From a virus: a stretch of DNA of 64,000 nt. Below are positions 38,096 to 46,964 of the stretch, in pieces. Position 1 is the first letter of the stretch. Each line of letters begins with the position of its first letter. The DNA lies in the IMG/VR virus record IMGVR_UViG_3300020596_000011, positions 62,001 through 126,000 of that record. One strand, given 5' to 3'. The notes under the pieces were generated by a model. The model was not told where the DNA came from. It saw only the letters and a list, made by a program, of their open reading frames with translations, and searched no databases. Made by a program: the position numbers and the translations under genes.

Positions 38096-39339
38096 GTTTT
38101 ATCCCAGGCGCAAGCAGTACGCCTTCAACATTTCCCGACGGTTTTAGTCTATCTGCTGGTAGCGTAACTAACGCTACGCTGCGATGGTCCTCGCCGACAA
38201 CTGGTCTGTACGAACCAGGAACTAACCAGATCGGCTTTACTAATGCGGGCGTGCAAACATTCTTAATGAGCGCTGCTGGAGCGGTTACGATTGGGCCGAG
38301 CGCTTTTGTGGGGGCGCATGTAATTAATGGCGCTCATTTATCAATACGAAACAGCGGGTCCAACGGAGGTTACATCGAGGGCCAGCAGGCAGGTGTGCCA
38401 CAGTGGTTTATCGGTAAACACCCGTATAATAATTTCACTGGTAACAACGTTGGTATTGGTTCGGTAGTCGCGGGAGTTGGGCTTGAATTTGCGTCTGCAA
38501 ATGTGTTGTGCGGAGCAGTAAGTGCAGCGGGCGCTTGGGCGTTTGGGCCTGCTCCTAGTGCGGGCGCTAACCTTGAGCATATCTTTCAATCGCAGGTACA
38601 AACACAACTTTCAATTAGGTCGTTAACCGGCAATTCGTCAATACTTAATTTTCAGCAGGGAAGTACAAACCGTCTTCAAATTAGGCACAACCCAGGGGTG
38701 AACAGAGCAGAGCTGCTTGTAGGGAACCCTGCGACTCTTGTAGCTGCCGAGATCAGCCCAACAGGAGCTTGGACGCTGGGCGACGGAACCAACAACACCG
38801 CATCGCATGTGTTCAGGGCGAACACAACAAACGAATGGGTTGTCAGAGTTCAAAACTTGTCGAATAGTAACCCTTACGGTCAAGCGATAACATTCACAGC
38901 GGCAGCGCCTAATGACACTACTCGACTGTTTTTTGAATGTGCGGACAATGTTGGGGTAAGGGCAACAATACGGTCGAATGGTGGTATTGCGAACTTTTCA
39001 GCCAATAACGTAAACTTGTCAGATGCGCGGCTGAAAGAAGCTATCGAGCCTGCGCCTTCTTATCTCGCAAAGCTGTTACAAGTTGAAGTCGTTAACTACA
39101 AGTTTAAAGACCAGACCCATGATGATTTCAACTTAGGCGTTATTGCCCAGCAGCTTGACTCGGTTTGTCCTGAACTCGTTGACAAAGATGGCTTTGGTAC
39201 AACGCCCGCAGACGGCATTCCTTTAATGTCTGTATACCAAACCGACCTCCAATACGCGCTCTTAAAAGCACTACAAGAACTATCAGCAAAAGTAGACGCA
39301 CAGGCTGCTGAACTAGAAATATTAAAAGGATTAAACTAA
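38092..39339 (+). CDS. Tail spike with C-terminal S74 autocleaving chaperone (415 residues)
   Basis: Start overlaps the previous stop as ATGA. N-terminus MSFIPGASSTPSTFPDG parallels its neighbours. The body has beta-helix-type repeats, again with AGAVTIG. The S74 domain begins at NLSDARLKEAIEPA and continues through FNLGVIAQQLD to a C-terminal coiled coil. It is a diverged relative of the preceding fibre with a different central part, as expected for alternative receptor-binding proteins. Confidence 0.85.
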   Translation: MSFIPGASSTPSTFPDGFSLSAGSVTNATLRWSSPTTGLYEPGTNQIGFTNAGVQTFLMSAAGAVTIGPSAFVGAHVINGAHLSIRNSGSNGGYIEGQQAGVPQWFIGKHPYNNFTGNNVGIGSVVAGVGLEFASANVLCGAVSAAGAWAFGPAPSAGANLEHIFQSQVQTQLSIRSLTGNSSILNFQQGSTNRLQIRHNPGVNRAELLVGNPATLVAAEISPTGAWTLGDGTNNTASHVFRANTTNEWVVRVQNLSNSNPYGQAITFTAAAPNDTTRLFFECADNVGVRATIRSNGGIANFSANNVNLSDARLKEAIEPAPSYLAKLLQVEVVNYKFKDQTHDDFNLGVIAQQLDSVCPELVDKDGFGTTPADGIPLMSVYQTDLQYALLKALQELSAKVDAQAAELEILKGLN

Positions 39340-39340
39340 A

Positions 39341-41836
39341 ATGGCATTCTTACCAGGAAATACAGCATCCCCGTCGACCGCGACGGACGGCATTGTCGGC
39401 AAGGGTCAGCTCGGCAATAACGAAACAATATCTGCTACTCGTGTACTGACTAACGCGGATAGAAGAATTCAAGTACTGACGCCTTCAGGTGCAATAAGAA
39501 TAGTTCAGCTTCCTACTACAGCCATTGTTGCTGGAGAAGCTTGGGCTATAACATGTGCTGCAAGCTCAGGCTTTGGATTAACTGTTCAAAGTTCAAATGG
39601 AACAACAATCGTCACGCTTAACCCCGGCGAAGCGATGACTTATTCGGCTAATATTGCTACTCCTGTAGCTGCTACAGATTGGAGTTTTTCTGGGGTTGCA
39701 GTAACTGCTACTCTTGCTCAAACTCTTTTAAACAAAGTAGTTTCATCAACCGCCGCAATCACAGGTGCTCTAACATTACCCTCCGGAACAGTGGCTAACC
39801 GCTCTGCTCTAGCTACGGTCGGGATGATTAGGCATAATACCGACGCAAACGAGTTCGAAGGATTTTCGAATGGGACTTGGGCAAGTGTGGGCGGTGGATT
39901 AAACGAGCAACCAGTTAAAAACTACCTTAAGACATTCTCTAATGCCTCTGTAGCTCCTGGGACAGTATCTAACCTTGCTTCAACAACCGCTAACCTTGTT
40001 TCTTTAACTGCGTTTTACACGGGTACAGCGGCTAACGCTTCTGCTGTTACAAGTCCGGCGAATACTGAGCTGAGAGGCTCAACCAACTACCTTACAGCGG
40101 CGCTGACATCTAACCCCACCGGTACATCGTTTGTGCAGTTCCCCGCCTTCGCTTTAGAAGGCGCAGACCTCGGCAAACCCGTCATGCTCAACTTTGATAT
40201 CCTTGGCGTTACTGCTGATGGAAATTGGGATGTAGTCGTAGTCAGGTACAACTCATCGGGTGTTCACCAGAGCATTATATCAGTTGCTGGGAACGCATCC
40301 GCAGCAACTCCTGCAAGTGCTAAACTGCCAACGGGCACGTCAAGATTCAGCGGCTTTTGGGTGCCAGACAGCATTACCCCTTCTGACCTCTACGCTGTGC
40401 GACCGAGAAGTTTGGCAGGCAGTGTTGCAGTGCGATTCGATACGCTTTTCTCAGGGCCGCAAGTGCTGATGCAGACGGGTGCTTTGACCGACCCAATCAT
40501 AACCACAGGCATCACTGTTTCAGGTTTTGGCGCAACTCCAACGGTCGCGAGTGTATATTCCAGAATTGGCCAAAACGCTCACATTCGGACGGTAGTAAAA
40601 GTAACAGCGGCATCAGGTTACGGTAATCATGTTTTCACACTTCCGGCAGAATTAACGCCAGACTTTACCAAGATACCAGGGCAGGAAGGCGGATTCGGCA
40701 CGACCAATGCTTGGGTAGGTGAGGCTAGTATTGTCAATACCTCAACGGGTACACTTTGGAAAGGAAGGGTTCTTCTTAACACCTCAAGACAGATGACGCC
40801 ATACGGGCCGAATGGTCAAGGCGACTGGAACGGAACGGTTCCCGTTGCGCTGTCAACTAACATGTCAATAACTCTTGATGTTATAATCCCAATAGTCGGC
40901 TGGTCGAGTAACGTAACAGCGGGTGATAGGAGTGTCTCAGAGTACGCTAGTAACTCAGGTGTCGGCGGTGTAGCTGCGAATACAATTTACACCACAGGAA
41001 GTGTACAAGGCGCTCTTGGTTCCCAATTTGTTTCAGTCAATAGTGTTACCTCAGGTGGTAATACAAAATACCGGCTTGATTGGGCGACAGCAATTCAGGC
41101 AACGGACACATTTATAATACAGACGACACAAGACTTCGGAGTTACTTTTCAAAATGAAGGCGGCTCAATTTCGTACATCGGACGAGGGCGTCAAGGCGCG
41201 TCAGAATACGGGATGTGGACTGAGCCCATTAACGCAAGCCAAAATTACATAGTCTTCGGTAACCAAGGGCGCATGATATCGAATGCAGGCTACGCAGGCT
41301 CAGGCGCTGCATGGTCTGATATTGCAGGCAGTGCGCAGTACCTATTCAGAGTATTAAAAGTAAGCGGCGGCGCAGTAGTCGGGTTTCCGATTGGCTCACC
41401 GAATATTACTGGGCGCACCGATGGAATTGCGCAGCCTGCGGGGATTGTAGGAGAGGTTATTAATGGAACGAATCTTTCACCTGCGCTTGGCTCATCAGGG
41501 GTAGTGGTTAACCACTATTCGATAGCATTAACAGCGGGGAACTGGCGCATCGAAGGAACTACGGGCTTTAACATAGGTACCACGGCGGTTGTTGGCTCGG
41601 ACAATTATATAGTCGTCTCAGTTTCTTCAACTTCCGCGTCAGAACAAAACCCTCTGGGAATCACAAGTCTGGCACCGGTCGGGTCGGGCGGCGGAAGGCA
41701 GACGGGGACATCTAGGTGCATTTCGATATCAGCATCCGCAACGTGGTTTCTCACGGCAAGGCACGGCATCACGACAGCAGGAAATGCATCGGTTGATTCA
41801 GGAACAGGATTTTTTAGGGCTGTCAGAATCTCATGA
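39341..41836 (+). CDS. Large tail fibre (831 residues)
   Basis: Starts 1 base after the previous stop. N-terminus MAFLPGNTASPSTATDG matches the two upstream fibres. Residues 190-390 hold a jelly-roll module like that in the protein at 35036 (NYLKTFSNASVAPG, then VMLNFDILG and WDVVVVRYNS). Residues 390-540 and the last 130 residues are common fibre-tip folds. No S74 domain, unlike its neighbours. It probably uses the shared docking site with another specificity. Confidence 0.8.
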   Translation: MAFLPGNTASPSTATDGIVGKGQLGNNETISATRVLTNADRRIQVLTPSGAIRIVQLPTTAIVAGEAWAITCAASSGFGLTVQSSNGTTIVTLNPGEAMTYSANIATPVAATDWSFSGVAVTATLAQTLLNKVVSSTAAITGALTLPSGTVANRSALATVGMIRHNTDANEFEGFSNGTWASVGGGLNEQPVKNYLKTFSNASVAPGTVSNLASTTANLVSLTAFYTGTAANASAVTSPANTELRGSTNYLTAALTSNPTGTSFVQFPAFALEGADLGKPVMLNFDILGVTADGNWDVVVVRYNSSGVHQSIISVAGNASAATPASAKLPTGTSRFSGFWVPDSITPSDLYAVRPRSLAGSVAVRFDTLFSGPQVLMQTGALTDPIITTGITVSGFGATPTVASVYSRIGQNAHIRTVVKVTAASGYGNHVFTLPAELTPDFTKIPGQEGGFGTTNAWVGEASIVNTSTGTLWKGRVLLNTSRQMTPYGPNGQGDWNGTVPVALSTNMSITLDVIIPIVGWSSNVTAGDRSVSEYASNSGVGGVAANTIYTTGSVQGALGSQFVSVNSVTSGGNTKYRLDWATAIQATDTFIIQTTQDFGVTFQNEGGSISYIGRGRQGASEYGMWTEPINASQNYIVFGNQGRMISNAGYAGSGAAWSDIAGSAQYLFRVLKVSGGAVVGFPIGSPNITGRTDGIAQPAGIVGEVINGTNLSPALGSSGVVVNHYSIALTAGNWRIEGTTGFNIGTTAVVGSDNYIVVSVSSTSASEQNPLGITSLAPVGSGGGRQTGTSRCISISASATWFLTARHGITTAGNASVDSGTGFFRAVRIS

Positions 41837-41857
41837 AACACCTAGCCGATAGGCGCA

Positions 41858-41875
41858 GAAAGCATAGCGGCTTTC
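41858..41875. terminator. Hairpin between convergent genes
   Basis: GAAAGC pairs with GCTTTC around 6 bases. No long T run follows on either strand, so termination is only suggested by its place between convergent genes. Confidence 0.35.
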
Positions 41876-41907
41876 AATTAGTTTAGAACTTGCATGGTGC
41901 GAGAATA

Positions 41908-42153
41908 CTAGTTGAGGGCCAGTCTTTCAGACGCTGCTTCATTTCTAAGCTCAACAGCCAGTCTATAATAGTCGTCTGCATCCAGCGGTTCTTCGTCGTC
42001 GCTCAGACAGCTCGGGTATCCTTGAGATGCTGCGTATTCTTTTAATTGATCCGCAATTTGTTGCATCGGGGAATCCGGCGATAAGCCTAATTCTTTCATT
42101 GTGTTAAGAGCCGAAAGTGCACTTCCCGTGAGGTCTGCCCAATAATTCACCAT
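41908..42153 (-). CDS. Unknown 81-residue acidic protein
   Basis: Start at the ATG at 42153, AAGGA 7 bases before it; a longer TTG-start frame lacks a ribosome site. The protein has a helical N-half and an acidic DDEEPLDADDYY segment. No family recognised. Upstream DNA holds two copies of CACAAGTTTCA. Confidence 0.6.
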   Translation of the reverse strand: MVNYWADLTGSALSALNTMKELGLSPDSPMQQIADQLKEYAASQGYPSCLSDDEEPLDADDYYRLAVELRNEAASERLALN

Positions 42154-42248
42154 TTTGATTTCCTTTGCAACTACTGAAACTTGTGAAACTTGTGACGGCT
42201 TAACCCTCACATCTCCTGTATCGGACAATCATCAGAACAAGTAAAGGC

Positions 42249-43025
42249 TTATTTCATATTTTTAAACGCCATCTCAGACCAGCGCACATACACTGCCGAA
42301 GGGTAGATGTGTGCAAAATGCCCGCCTGAACTTGGCGGCCAGCCAGCAGCCTCTCCATACTTATTCAAAGTAAGCATTGAGTTGCGGTTGTCCGCAGCGG
42401 TGCCCGCAATACCCTCAACACGTTCCTTGGCACCCTTCAAATATAGAAACACAACATCGTTTTGATTTCTGACATTCTCAAGCGTCCTCATGGTTTCACG
42501 AGTCCAATAGTTGTCCACACCGTGCTTTCTAAAAAGCATCAGCGCGCAACAAACAAGGTTTAGCTGGTACGGCTCATAGACTGTAACCGCTTCTACGAAA
42601 GCTATAAAACCGAGGAGTGGTTTAAAAATCTTCGCGAGAATAAAACCTTTTAGGCCCATGTGTGCAACAGTGGCATCTTTACCAAGCGCTAGTCCGAGTT
42701 GAGCCCAGCCCATGACGCCCACTCTGTTACGGTTGTCGCTTGCCGTTGGTGAGAGAAGGCCGTTGTTGGAAGCGAGATAGCGCGCGATGCGTATCTTAGA
42801 GAGCTGAGAAGCGCCAAGCAGTGCGCCAATGAACATGTCGCGACTGTTAGAGTTGCGGTAATCCGTGTTTCTGTTCGCAGCTAGTACGTTGCGCCAAATA
42901 CGACCGTTGCTGTCAATACAAGCGTCGACGTAGCCTTGCTGCTCCGTGTCCCCGACCGCCACGAGCATACCTGCGTACAGTAGCGAATCGCCAAAAACAT
43001 CGGAATATAGTACTTCAGAATTCAT
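42249..43025 (-). CDS. Unknown 258-residue protein, possible hydrolase-like helical fold
   Basis: Start at the ATG at 43025, AAAGGA upstream; the frame stays open to 43187 but without a better start. The sequence has many helices and recurring polar blocks (RNTDYRNSNSRDMFIGALLG, DNRNRVGVMG, ADNRNSMLT) like those in alpha/alpha-barrel carbohydrate-active proteins, but no catalytic motif is certain. A hydrophobic stretch near 130-150 could contact a membrane. Role unknown. Confidence 0.65.
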   Translation of the reverse strand: MNSEVLYSDVFGDSLLYAGMLVAVGDTEQQGYVDACIDSNGRIWRNVLAANRNTDYRNSNSRDMFIGALLGASQLSKIRIARYLASNNGLLSPTASDNRNRVGVMGWAQLGLALGKDATVAHMGLKGFILAKIFKPLLGFIAFVEAVTVYEPYQLNLVCCALMLFRKHGVDNYWTRETMRTLENVRNQNDVVFLYLKGAKERVEGIAGTAADNRNSMLTLNKYGEAAGWPPSSGGHFAHIYPSAVYVRWSEMAFKNMK

Positions 43026-43119
43026 TGTGTGTCCTTTTAATTGTTTAAACTGGTTAGGGTTTGCCGCTTTTAGTTCTGCTGTGAGTACTGGGTCGTAAGA
43101 TCCGCTACCAACGCTTGCT

Positions 43120-43782
43120 TCAGTCCTCCTCAACTTCGTATGTTCCAGAAACAAACACACACGCAATGCGTGGGGTTCGTCCTTCAATCGAATCAGTGAC
43201 TGCTTTTGCGGCGGCCTCCGATGGATAGACTTCGCTGGCCCATGTGGCGTATACGCTCACCCACCCCGAGAACGCTTTTGTTACCATCATTTTTTTCTTG
43301 ACTATCAAACCTGGAATAGTCACATACGGTAGAACGTCATAGAAGATATGGGTGCGGTTGTTCTGCGCCATGAGCGAGGTGCTGCCTGCATCTCTTGCTA
43401 CAGTCCAGGTGAGCTTGTGATCGGTGACCTTAGTTCCCTCAGGCAATGATTCCACAAATTCAAGTACCGTGGGTTCTCTATACGGTGGCCCCATGACAAA
43501 GTCACGCGGGTCGTGTGTGTACGTTCCAGTGGCGAATGCGCTCGCGGGCGTCTCGAAGGATAAGATGTCCTGCGACTGAGATTCGTCGGCAGCACGGTAA
43601 TGCCCGTTTGATGTGTAGTAGTGGCGCATACCATTACCTCCCTCGAAATAAATACCATACTTGCTTCTGCGGTAGTGTTCCAAAGTACGAATAATGGTGA
43701 CTGTCTGGGTCTGACCGTTTCGGAGAGTAACTACGTCTCCGACTCTTAAATCACTAAGGTCTACTGTCATTTTCGGCTCCAT
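43120..43782 (-). CDS. Unknown 220-residue protein, paralogue of the next upstream gene
   Basis: The first 25 residues (DLRVGDVVTLRNGQT) match those of the 81-residue protein upstream (DLRIGDIVTLRGGRT), so the pair arose by duplication. The block looks like a small beta-barrel. Two starts are possible: ATG 43782 right after the upstream stop, or ATG 43770 behind GGAG. No further family recognised. Confidence 0.7.
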   Translation of the reverse strand: MEPKMTVDLSDLRVGDVVTLRNGQTQTVTIIRTLEHYRRSKYGIYFEGGNGMRHYYTSNGHYRAADESQSQDILSFETPASAFATGTYTHDPRDFVMGPPYREPTVLEFVESLPEGTKVTDHKLTWTVARDAGSTSLMAQNNRTHIFYDVLPYVTIPGLIVKKKMMVTKAFSGWVSVYATWASEVYPSEAAAKAVTDSIEGRTPRIACVFVSGTYEVEED

Positions 43783-44028
43783 TTATTTCACCGGTGATTC
43801 AAAGGACACAATGTCCAGGTCACGGTCGTCTCCTTCTGCCCGGCCATCCACATCGAAGCTATAGGGCAAGCCCTGCTCGGTGAAACTAATACTAAAACTA
43901 CTGTACGCGTATCCATCTGCGCAGTGGACATCTTGGTCCCACGTCTCTTCAACGGACAGAGTTCGACCCCCGCGCAAAGTGACGATATCTCCAATTCGCA
44001 AGTCGTTCAGGTTCATTTTCGGCTCCAT
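43783..44028 (-). CDS. Unknown 81-residue protein, duplicate partner
   Basis: Beta-barrel-like protein ending SFESPVK. The 45 bases around its start repeat those at its own end and the next start, and upstream DNA keeps a remnant ending SFELQVK, stop. This points to a tandem array that has lost a copy. Alternative start at 44016 behind GGAG. Confidence 0.65.
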   Translation of the reverse strand: MEPKMNLNDLRIGDIVTLRGGRTLSVEETWDQDVHCADGYAYSSFSISFTEQGLPYSFDVDGRAEGDDRDLDIVSFESPVK

Positions 44029-44062
44029 TTATTTCACCTGTAGTTCAAAGGACGTTCAACGC

Positions 44063-44395
44063 TCATTCGTCTAGTGACGCTTTACATTGCGTTATCAACA
44101 CTTGACATTCTTCGAGCGTCTCGTAGGTATCACACGGCTTGCACGCAGCAACGGATTCGACTTCGCAACTTTTCTTGACGCCATCCGACGTGCTTGTACA
44201 CGACCAGTCACCAAGACAGGCAAAATACTCGCAAGACAGGCACGTGGTCATAGCGCGAGCTACAGCCGCCGACTCCCTTAGCAACCTTTCTCTTTGGTTC
44301 AAATCGTCAGTTTGTGTGTACACAGGACCGAGGAAATAACCACAACTCACCGCCAGCAACCCCAGTGCGGCTACAAGCCCTATTCGTTTACGCAC
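44063..44395 (-). CDS. Cysteine-rich lipoprotein (110 residues)
   Basis: GTG start at 44395, GGGGGC upstream. Basic N-terminus and hydrophobic segment end in LAVSC, a lipobox. The mature part has about nine cysteines (including CLSCEYFACLGDWSC and CKPC), suggesting a disulphide-knotted periplasmic protein. It overlaps the upstream 50-residue membrane gene by 16 bases. An outer spanin is possible from the lipoprotein plus nested small membrane protein, but the Cys content is unusual for that. Confidence 0.6.
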   Translation of the reverse strand: MRKRIGLVAALGLLAVSCGYFLGPVYTQTDDLNQRERLLRESAAVARAMTTCLSCEYFACLGDWSCTSTSDGVKKSCEVESVAACKPCDTYETLEECQVLITQCKASLDE

Positions 44396-44532
44396 GCGAG
44401 CCCCCAAAGTGCCAAAACAATTGCGAGCGTCAGCGCAACAATTGAGAGGTTGATGTAACGACCAACCAACAACCCCAAAGCGACGTAGCAGCAAAGACTG
44501 TACAAACTAAACAGGATATTATTCTTTGTCAT
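44380..44532 (-). CDS. Small two-span membrane protein (50 residues)
   Basis: ATG at 44532 opens MTKNNILFSLYSLCCYV and continues with two hydrophobic spans (about 8-25 and 29-47). It overlaps both neighbours (14 and 16 bases), the pattern of a genuine embedded gene. Ribosome site weak. Could be holin- or spanin-related; unproven. Confidence 0.6.
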   Translation of the reverse strand: MTKNNILFSLYSLCCYVALGLLVGRYINLSIVALTLAIVLALWGLACVNE

Positions 44533-44689
44533 CAGGCTTGTCTTTCTTGAATATCTTCTCGTCGCAGTACAGATAGGCTAGCCGCAGTGCCTGCATGCGT
44601 ATACCGATCAGCTCGGGGTTCATCTCTTTCGATTTCTTGATCTTCTTTAGCGTAAGACCCTTTTTTACTTTTACTTTGTCGTCACTCAT
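44519..44689 (-). CDS. Small basic protein (56 residues)
   Basis: ATG at 44689, AAGGA upstream, overlapping the AAA ATPase gene stop by 4 bases. Lys-rich (KVKVKKGLTLKKIKKSKE) with a short helix. No family recognised. Confidence 0.65.
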   Translation of the reverse strand: MSDDKVKVKKGLTLKKIKKSKEMNPELIGIRMQALRLAYLYCDEKIFKKDKPDDKE

Positions 44690-45750
44690 GAAGATTTCCT
44701 TGCAAGTCCGAGTTTTCCAATCCGTACAGCGATGTAGTCCCAAGCCCAGTTTTGAGGGTCCAAGTCGGCTACATGCGCTAGCCCCGTAGGCCAGTGCTTT
44801 AGAGTATGCCTGAATTCTCCGTAAGAAAACATCCCCCTACACGTCTCAGGAAGAGCAGTAGTTAGCAGATAGTGTGCAGCCATCTCACTCTCCTGGCTCT
44901 GAAGATAGCCGATAGTCTCGTTCACAAGCCCTTTGGCTTCTAGCTGAGACACAGCTTCAAAATTTAACTGTGTGAGCGTCAGTGGAAACACAGTAGTCCT
45001 TTTGTCAACGATATCACAGTACTGTTGGAAACGTGCGTTCCCATGCTCTAGGCCCATTTTGCCTACGAACACATGGCGAGTTTCATCTCGCGATAGCAGC
45101 CCTGTTTCCGCAATCTCAAGAGCTTGATCGAGTTGTCTTGGTGACTCGCTAAGTTTTACCCAAACTTCCTCTCCCGATCCCGGCTCTTTAAAAAGCTTTG
45201 GGTGTTTCTGTAGCATCTCTGTTGCCAACTTCGACCGCATGGTGCGAGCCACTGCGTGGACGCTTGGAGCATGCACCACGTGTGTCACGCGTTTAATCAC
45301 GGCATCCGGTAGGTCACGTACACCGATGTCCTCAGTCTCTAAGTTAGCAGCCGCAAGAATAAGGACGTTGTCGGATAGCTTGTACGTATTCATAAATGTG
45401 CGATCGAGTAGCATTTCGGTAAACATTCCAAACGTCTGGTCGCTCATAGGCCGATTAAACTCGTCCAAAAACAACACGGTTTTGGGGACGACGTAGCCTG
45501 TGGACGGGTCGTCGCAGAGGTCCTTCACCCATTTGTCAGGGTACGGGATAAGTACCTTGTTTACTTCGTCTTTGTGTGGGATGCAAAGATTCAGCGGGTC
45601 GATATTTAATACGCGCCTCTCAATGTAGTTAAACCCGTGGTTTTGGGCAAACGCTTTTACTAGCGCAGATTTACCAAACCCGCTCGAACCATGTATCAGG
45701 ATTGTCTGTTTGGTCTGGAAGTGGGCTAGAAACATGTTGTCGGTAATCAT
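44686..45750 (-). CDS. MoxR-type AAA+ ATPase
   Basis: A 354-residue AAA+ protein. Walker A is GSSGFGKS at 21-28, Walker B VLFLDEFNRP near 91-100, with an ILAAANLE sensor-1 strand and PDAVIKR arginine-finger region. This fits the MoxR/BchI group, which works with VWA-domain partners to assemble or remodel complexes. The partner is the next gene upstream (45834). Own sigma-28-like promoter at 45782. Confidence 0.85.
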   Translation of the reverse strand: MITDNMFLAHFQTKQTILIHGSSGFGKSALVKAFAQNHGFNYIERRVLNIDPLNLCIPHKDEVNKVLIPYPDKWVKDLCDDPSTGYVVPKTVLFLDEFNRPMSDQTFGMFTEMLLDRTFMNTYKLSDNVLILAAANLETEDIGVRDLPDAVIKRVTHVVHAPSVHAVARTMRSKLATEMLQKHPKLFKEPGSGEEVWVKLSESPRQLDQALEIAETGLLSRDETRHVFVGKMGLEHGNARFQQYCDIVDKRTTVFPLTLTQLNFEAVSQLEAKGLVNETIGYLQSQESEMAAHYLLTTALPETCRGMFSYGEFRHTLKHWPTGLAHVADLDPQNWAWDYIAVRIGKLGLARKSS

Positions 45751-45781
45751 AAAAATCCTCTCGGTTTATTTCCTAGTGTAG

Positions 45782-45808
45782 TGTTCGGAGGGAGCGCGCA
45801 AAACTTGA
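45782..45808 (-). promoter_or_regulatory. Sigma-28-like promoter
   Basis: Minus strand: TCAAGTTT, 11 bases, TCCGAACA, 32 bases before the ATG at 45750. Confidence 0.65.
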
Positions 45809-45833
45809 GAGGAATTCACATATTTTTTAGCAA

Positions 45834-46964
45834 TCATATTTTTATTAAATGAAACCTATGCTGCGTTCTCACCAAATCCCACGCAATCTCTAAGTCGGAT
45901 AGCACAACGACATCGAGGTTGTTTCCGTGGTCTTTATAAATTTTGTTCATCATGGCGTCCGAGATTACTGTTCCACCCCCGCCTACAAACGCTTTAGCAT
46001 CCAAACTAAATGGTCGGATATCCGCATCAAACGTGTAAGTCGCTAGAAGCTTACCGCTCGCTTCCATGTGCTTGCAGCCTGCGTAGAGTTGAGAGAGTGT
46101 CTCAGGATTACACATAGATCCCGACACGTCAAGTAGTAGGACCGCTTGCCTTGTCCTTCCAGGTACTCTCTTAACGCCTGGAAGATACCCGTAGGCGTGG
46201 TTAATTGCGCTGCACGTGTAATGCGACTGTGGGTTTTTGAGGCTTAGCCTTTTTGTTACAATCCGCACTTGCTCTAGCGCATCGCGGATTGTCTTCATAA
46301 GTTTCGCCCTAGGGTCAAACGTCAGGTCGCTGTCCATAGCTTGGTGACCAGCGGTAGTCCCCATTCTTTGCGCAACGTCTTTCGCTGTCATAAGCTTATG
46401 CCTAATTAAGTCACCCACACCGTCTTCAATTTCGTGCTCGTCAAAAGACGGGGGGAGTTCGTCCGCAATGTCTAAGATCCGGTTGTAATAGTACACCCAG
46501 TCTTGGTTTCGCTCCAAGACGACGTGGGTGACGTTTGAGTGCTCTTTTGCCTTCCGGTCTATGGTCTCCTGCAAAGATTCCACGGTAACCATACCACCCA
46601 GCACGTCCTTAGTGGCTTGGGCTTCCGTTGGAAATAACCTGATAAGGTCTTCATGCAACGCTGCGTCCATGGCCGCGTTCGCAATCCGCTTTTCAAACTT
46701 AGACATCTTTTGCATCTCTAGGTAAGTGGCTATCTGGTATATGTGGCGGATTTCGTGGCATAAGACAAACAAAAACGTATCTTTGCTTGAGCACACGGCG
46801 TCACCCAAGGTGATCGAGATCCCGCTTGGAGTAAACCGCACACTGGCAGACGGCGTCTCCGAATTGTGTGACACCGACACTTGCTGGAGTAGCGCGAGGG
46901 TGTGATACATCCGCATTCTTGCCAGGGTCGTTACCGCGTGTTCGCGCAAGTTACTAATGTCCAT
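45834..46964 (-). CDS. VWA-domain protein with metallopeptidase-like domain (DUF2201 type)
   Basis: A 376-residue protein. LCHEIRH gives HExxH (His70, Glu71, His74) in an N-terminal putative metallopeptidase domain. Residues 285-376 are a VWA-like domain with the metal-site motif LLLDVSGSM and a FVGGGGT turn. This domain pair is known from bacteria and phages next to MoxR ATPases, as here. Its ATG overlaps the ligase stop as TAATG. The target is unknown. Confidence 0.85.
   Translation of the reverse strand: MDISNLREHAVTTLARMRMYHTLALLQQVSVSHNSETPSASVRFTPSGISITLGDAVCSSKDTFLFVLCHEIRHIYQIATYLEMQKMSKFEKRIANAAMDAALHEDLIRLFPTEAQATKDVLGGMVTVESLQETIDRKAKEHSNVTHVVLERNQDWVYYYNRILDIADELPPSFDEHEIEDGVGDLIRHKLMTAKDVAQRMGTTAGHQAMDSDLTFDPRAKLMKTIRDALEQVRIVTKRLSLKNPQSHYTCSAINHAYGYLPGVKRVPGRTRQAVLLLDVSGSMCNPETLSQLYAGCKHMEASGKLLATYTFDADIRPFSLDAKAFVGGGGTVISDAMMNKIYKDHGNNLDVVVLSDLEIAWDLVRTQHRFHLIKI

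Noticed and set aside
34828-41853. 13-bp inverted repeat CCTATCGGCTAGG / CCTAGCCGATAGG flanking the second fibre cluster
   Set aside because: Dozens of 13-bp matches are expected by chance in 64 kb, the flanks do not match, and the left copy is explained as part of a promoter.
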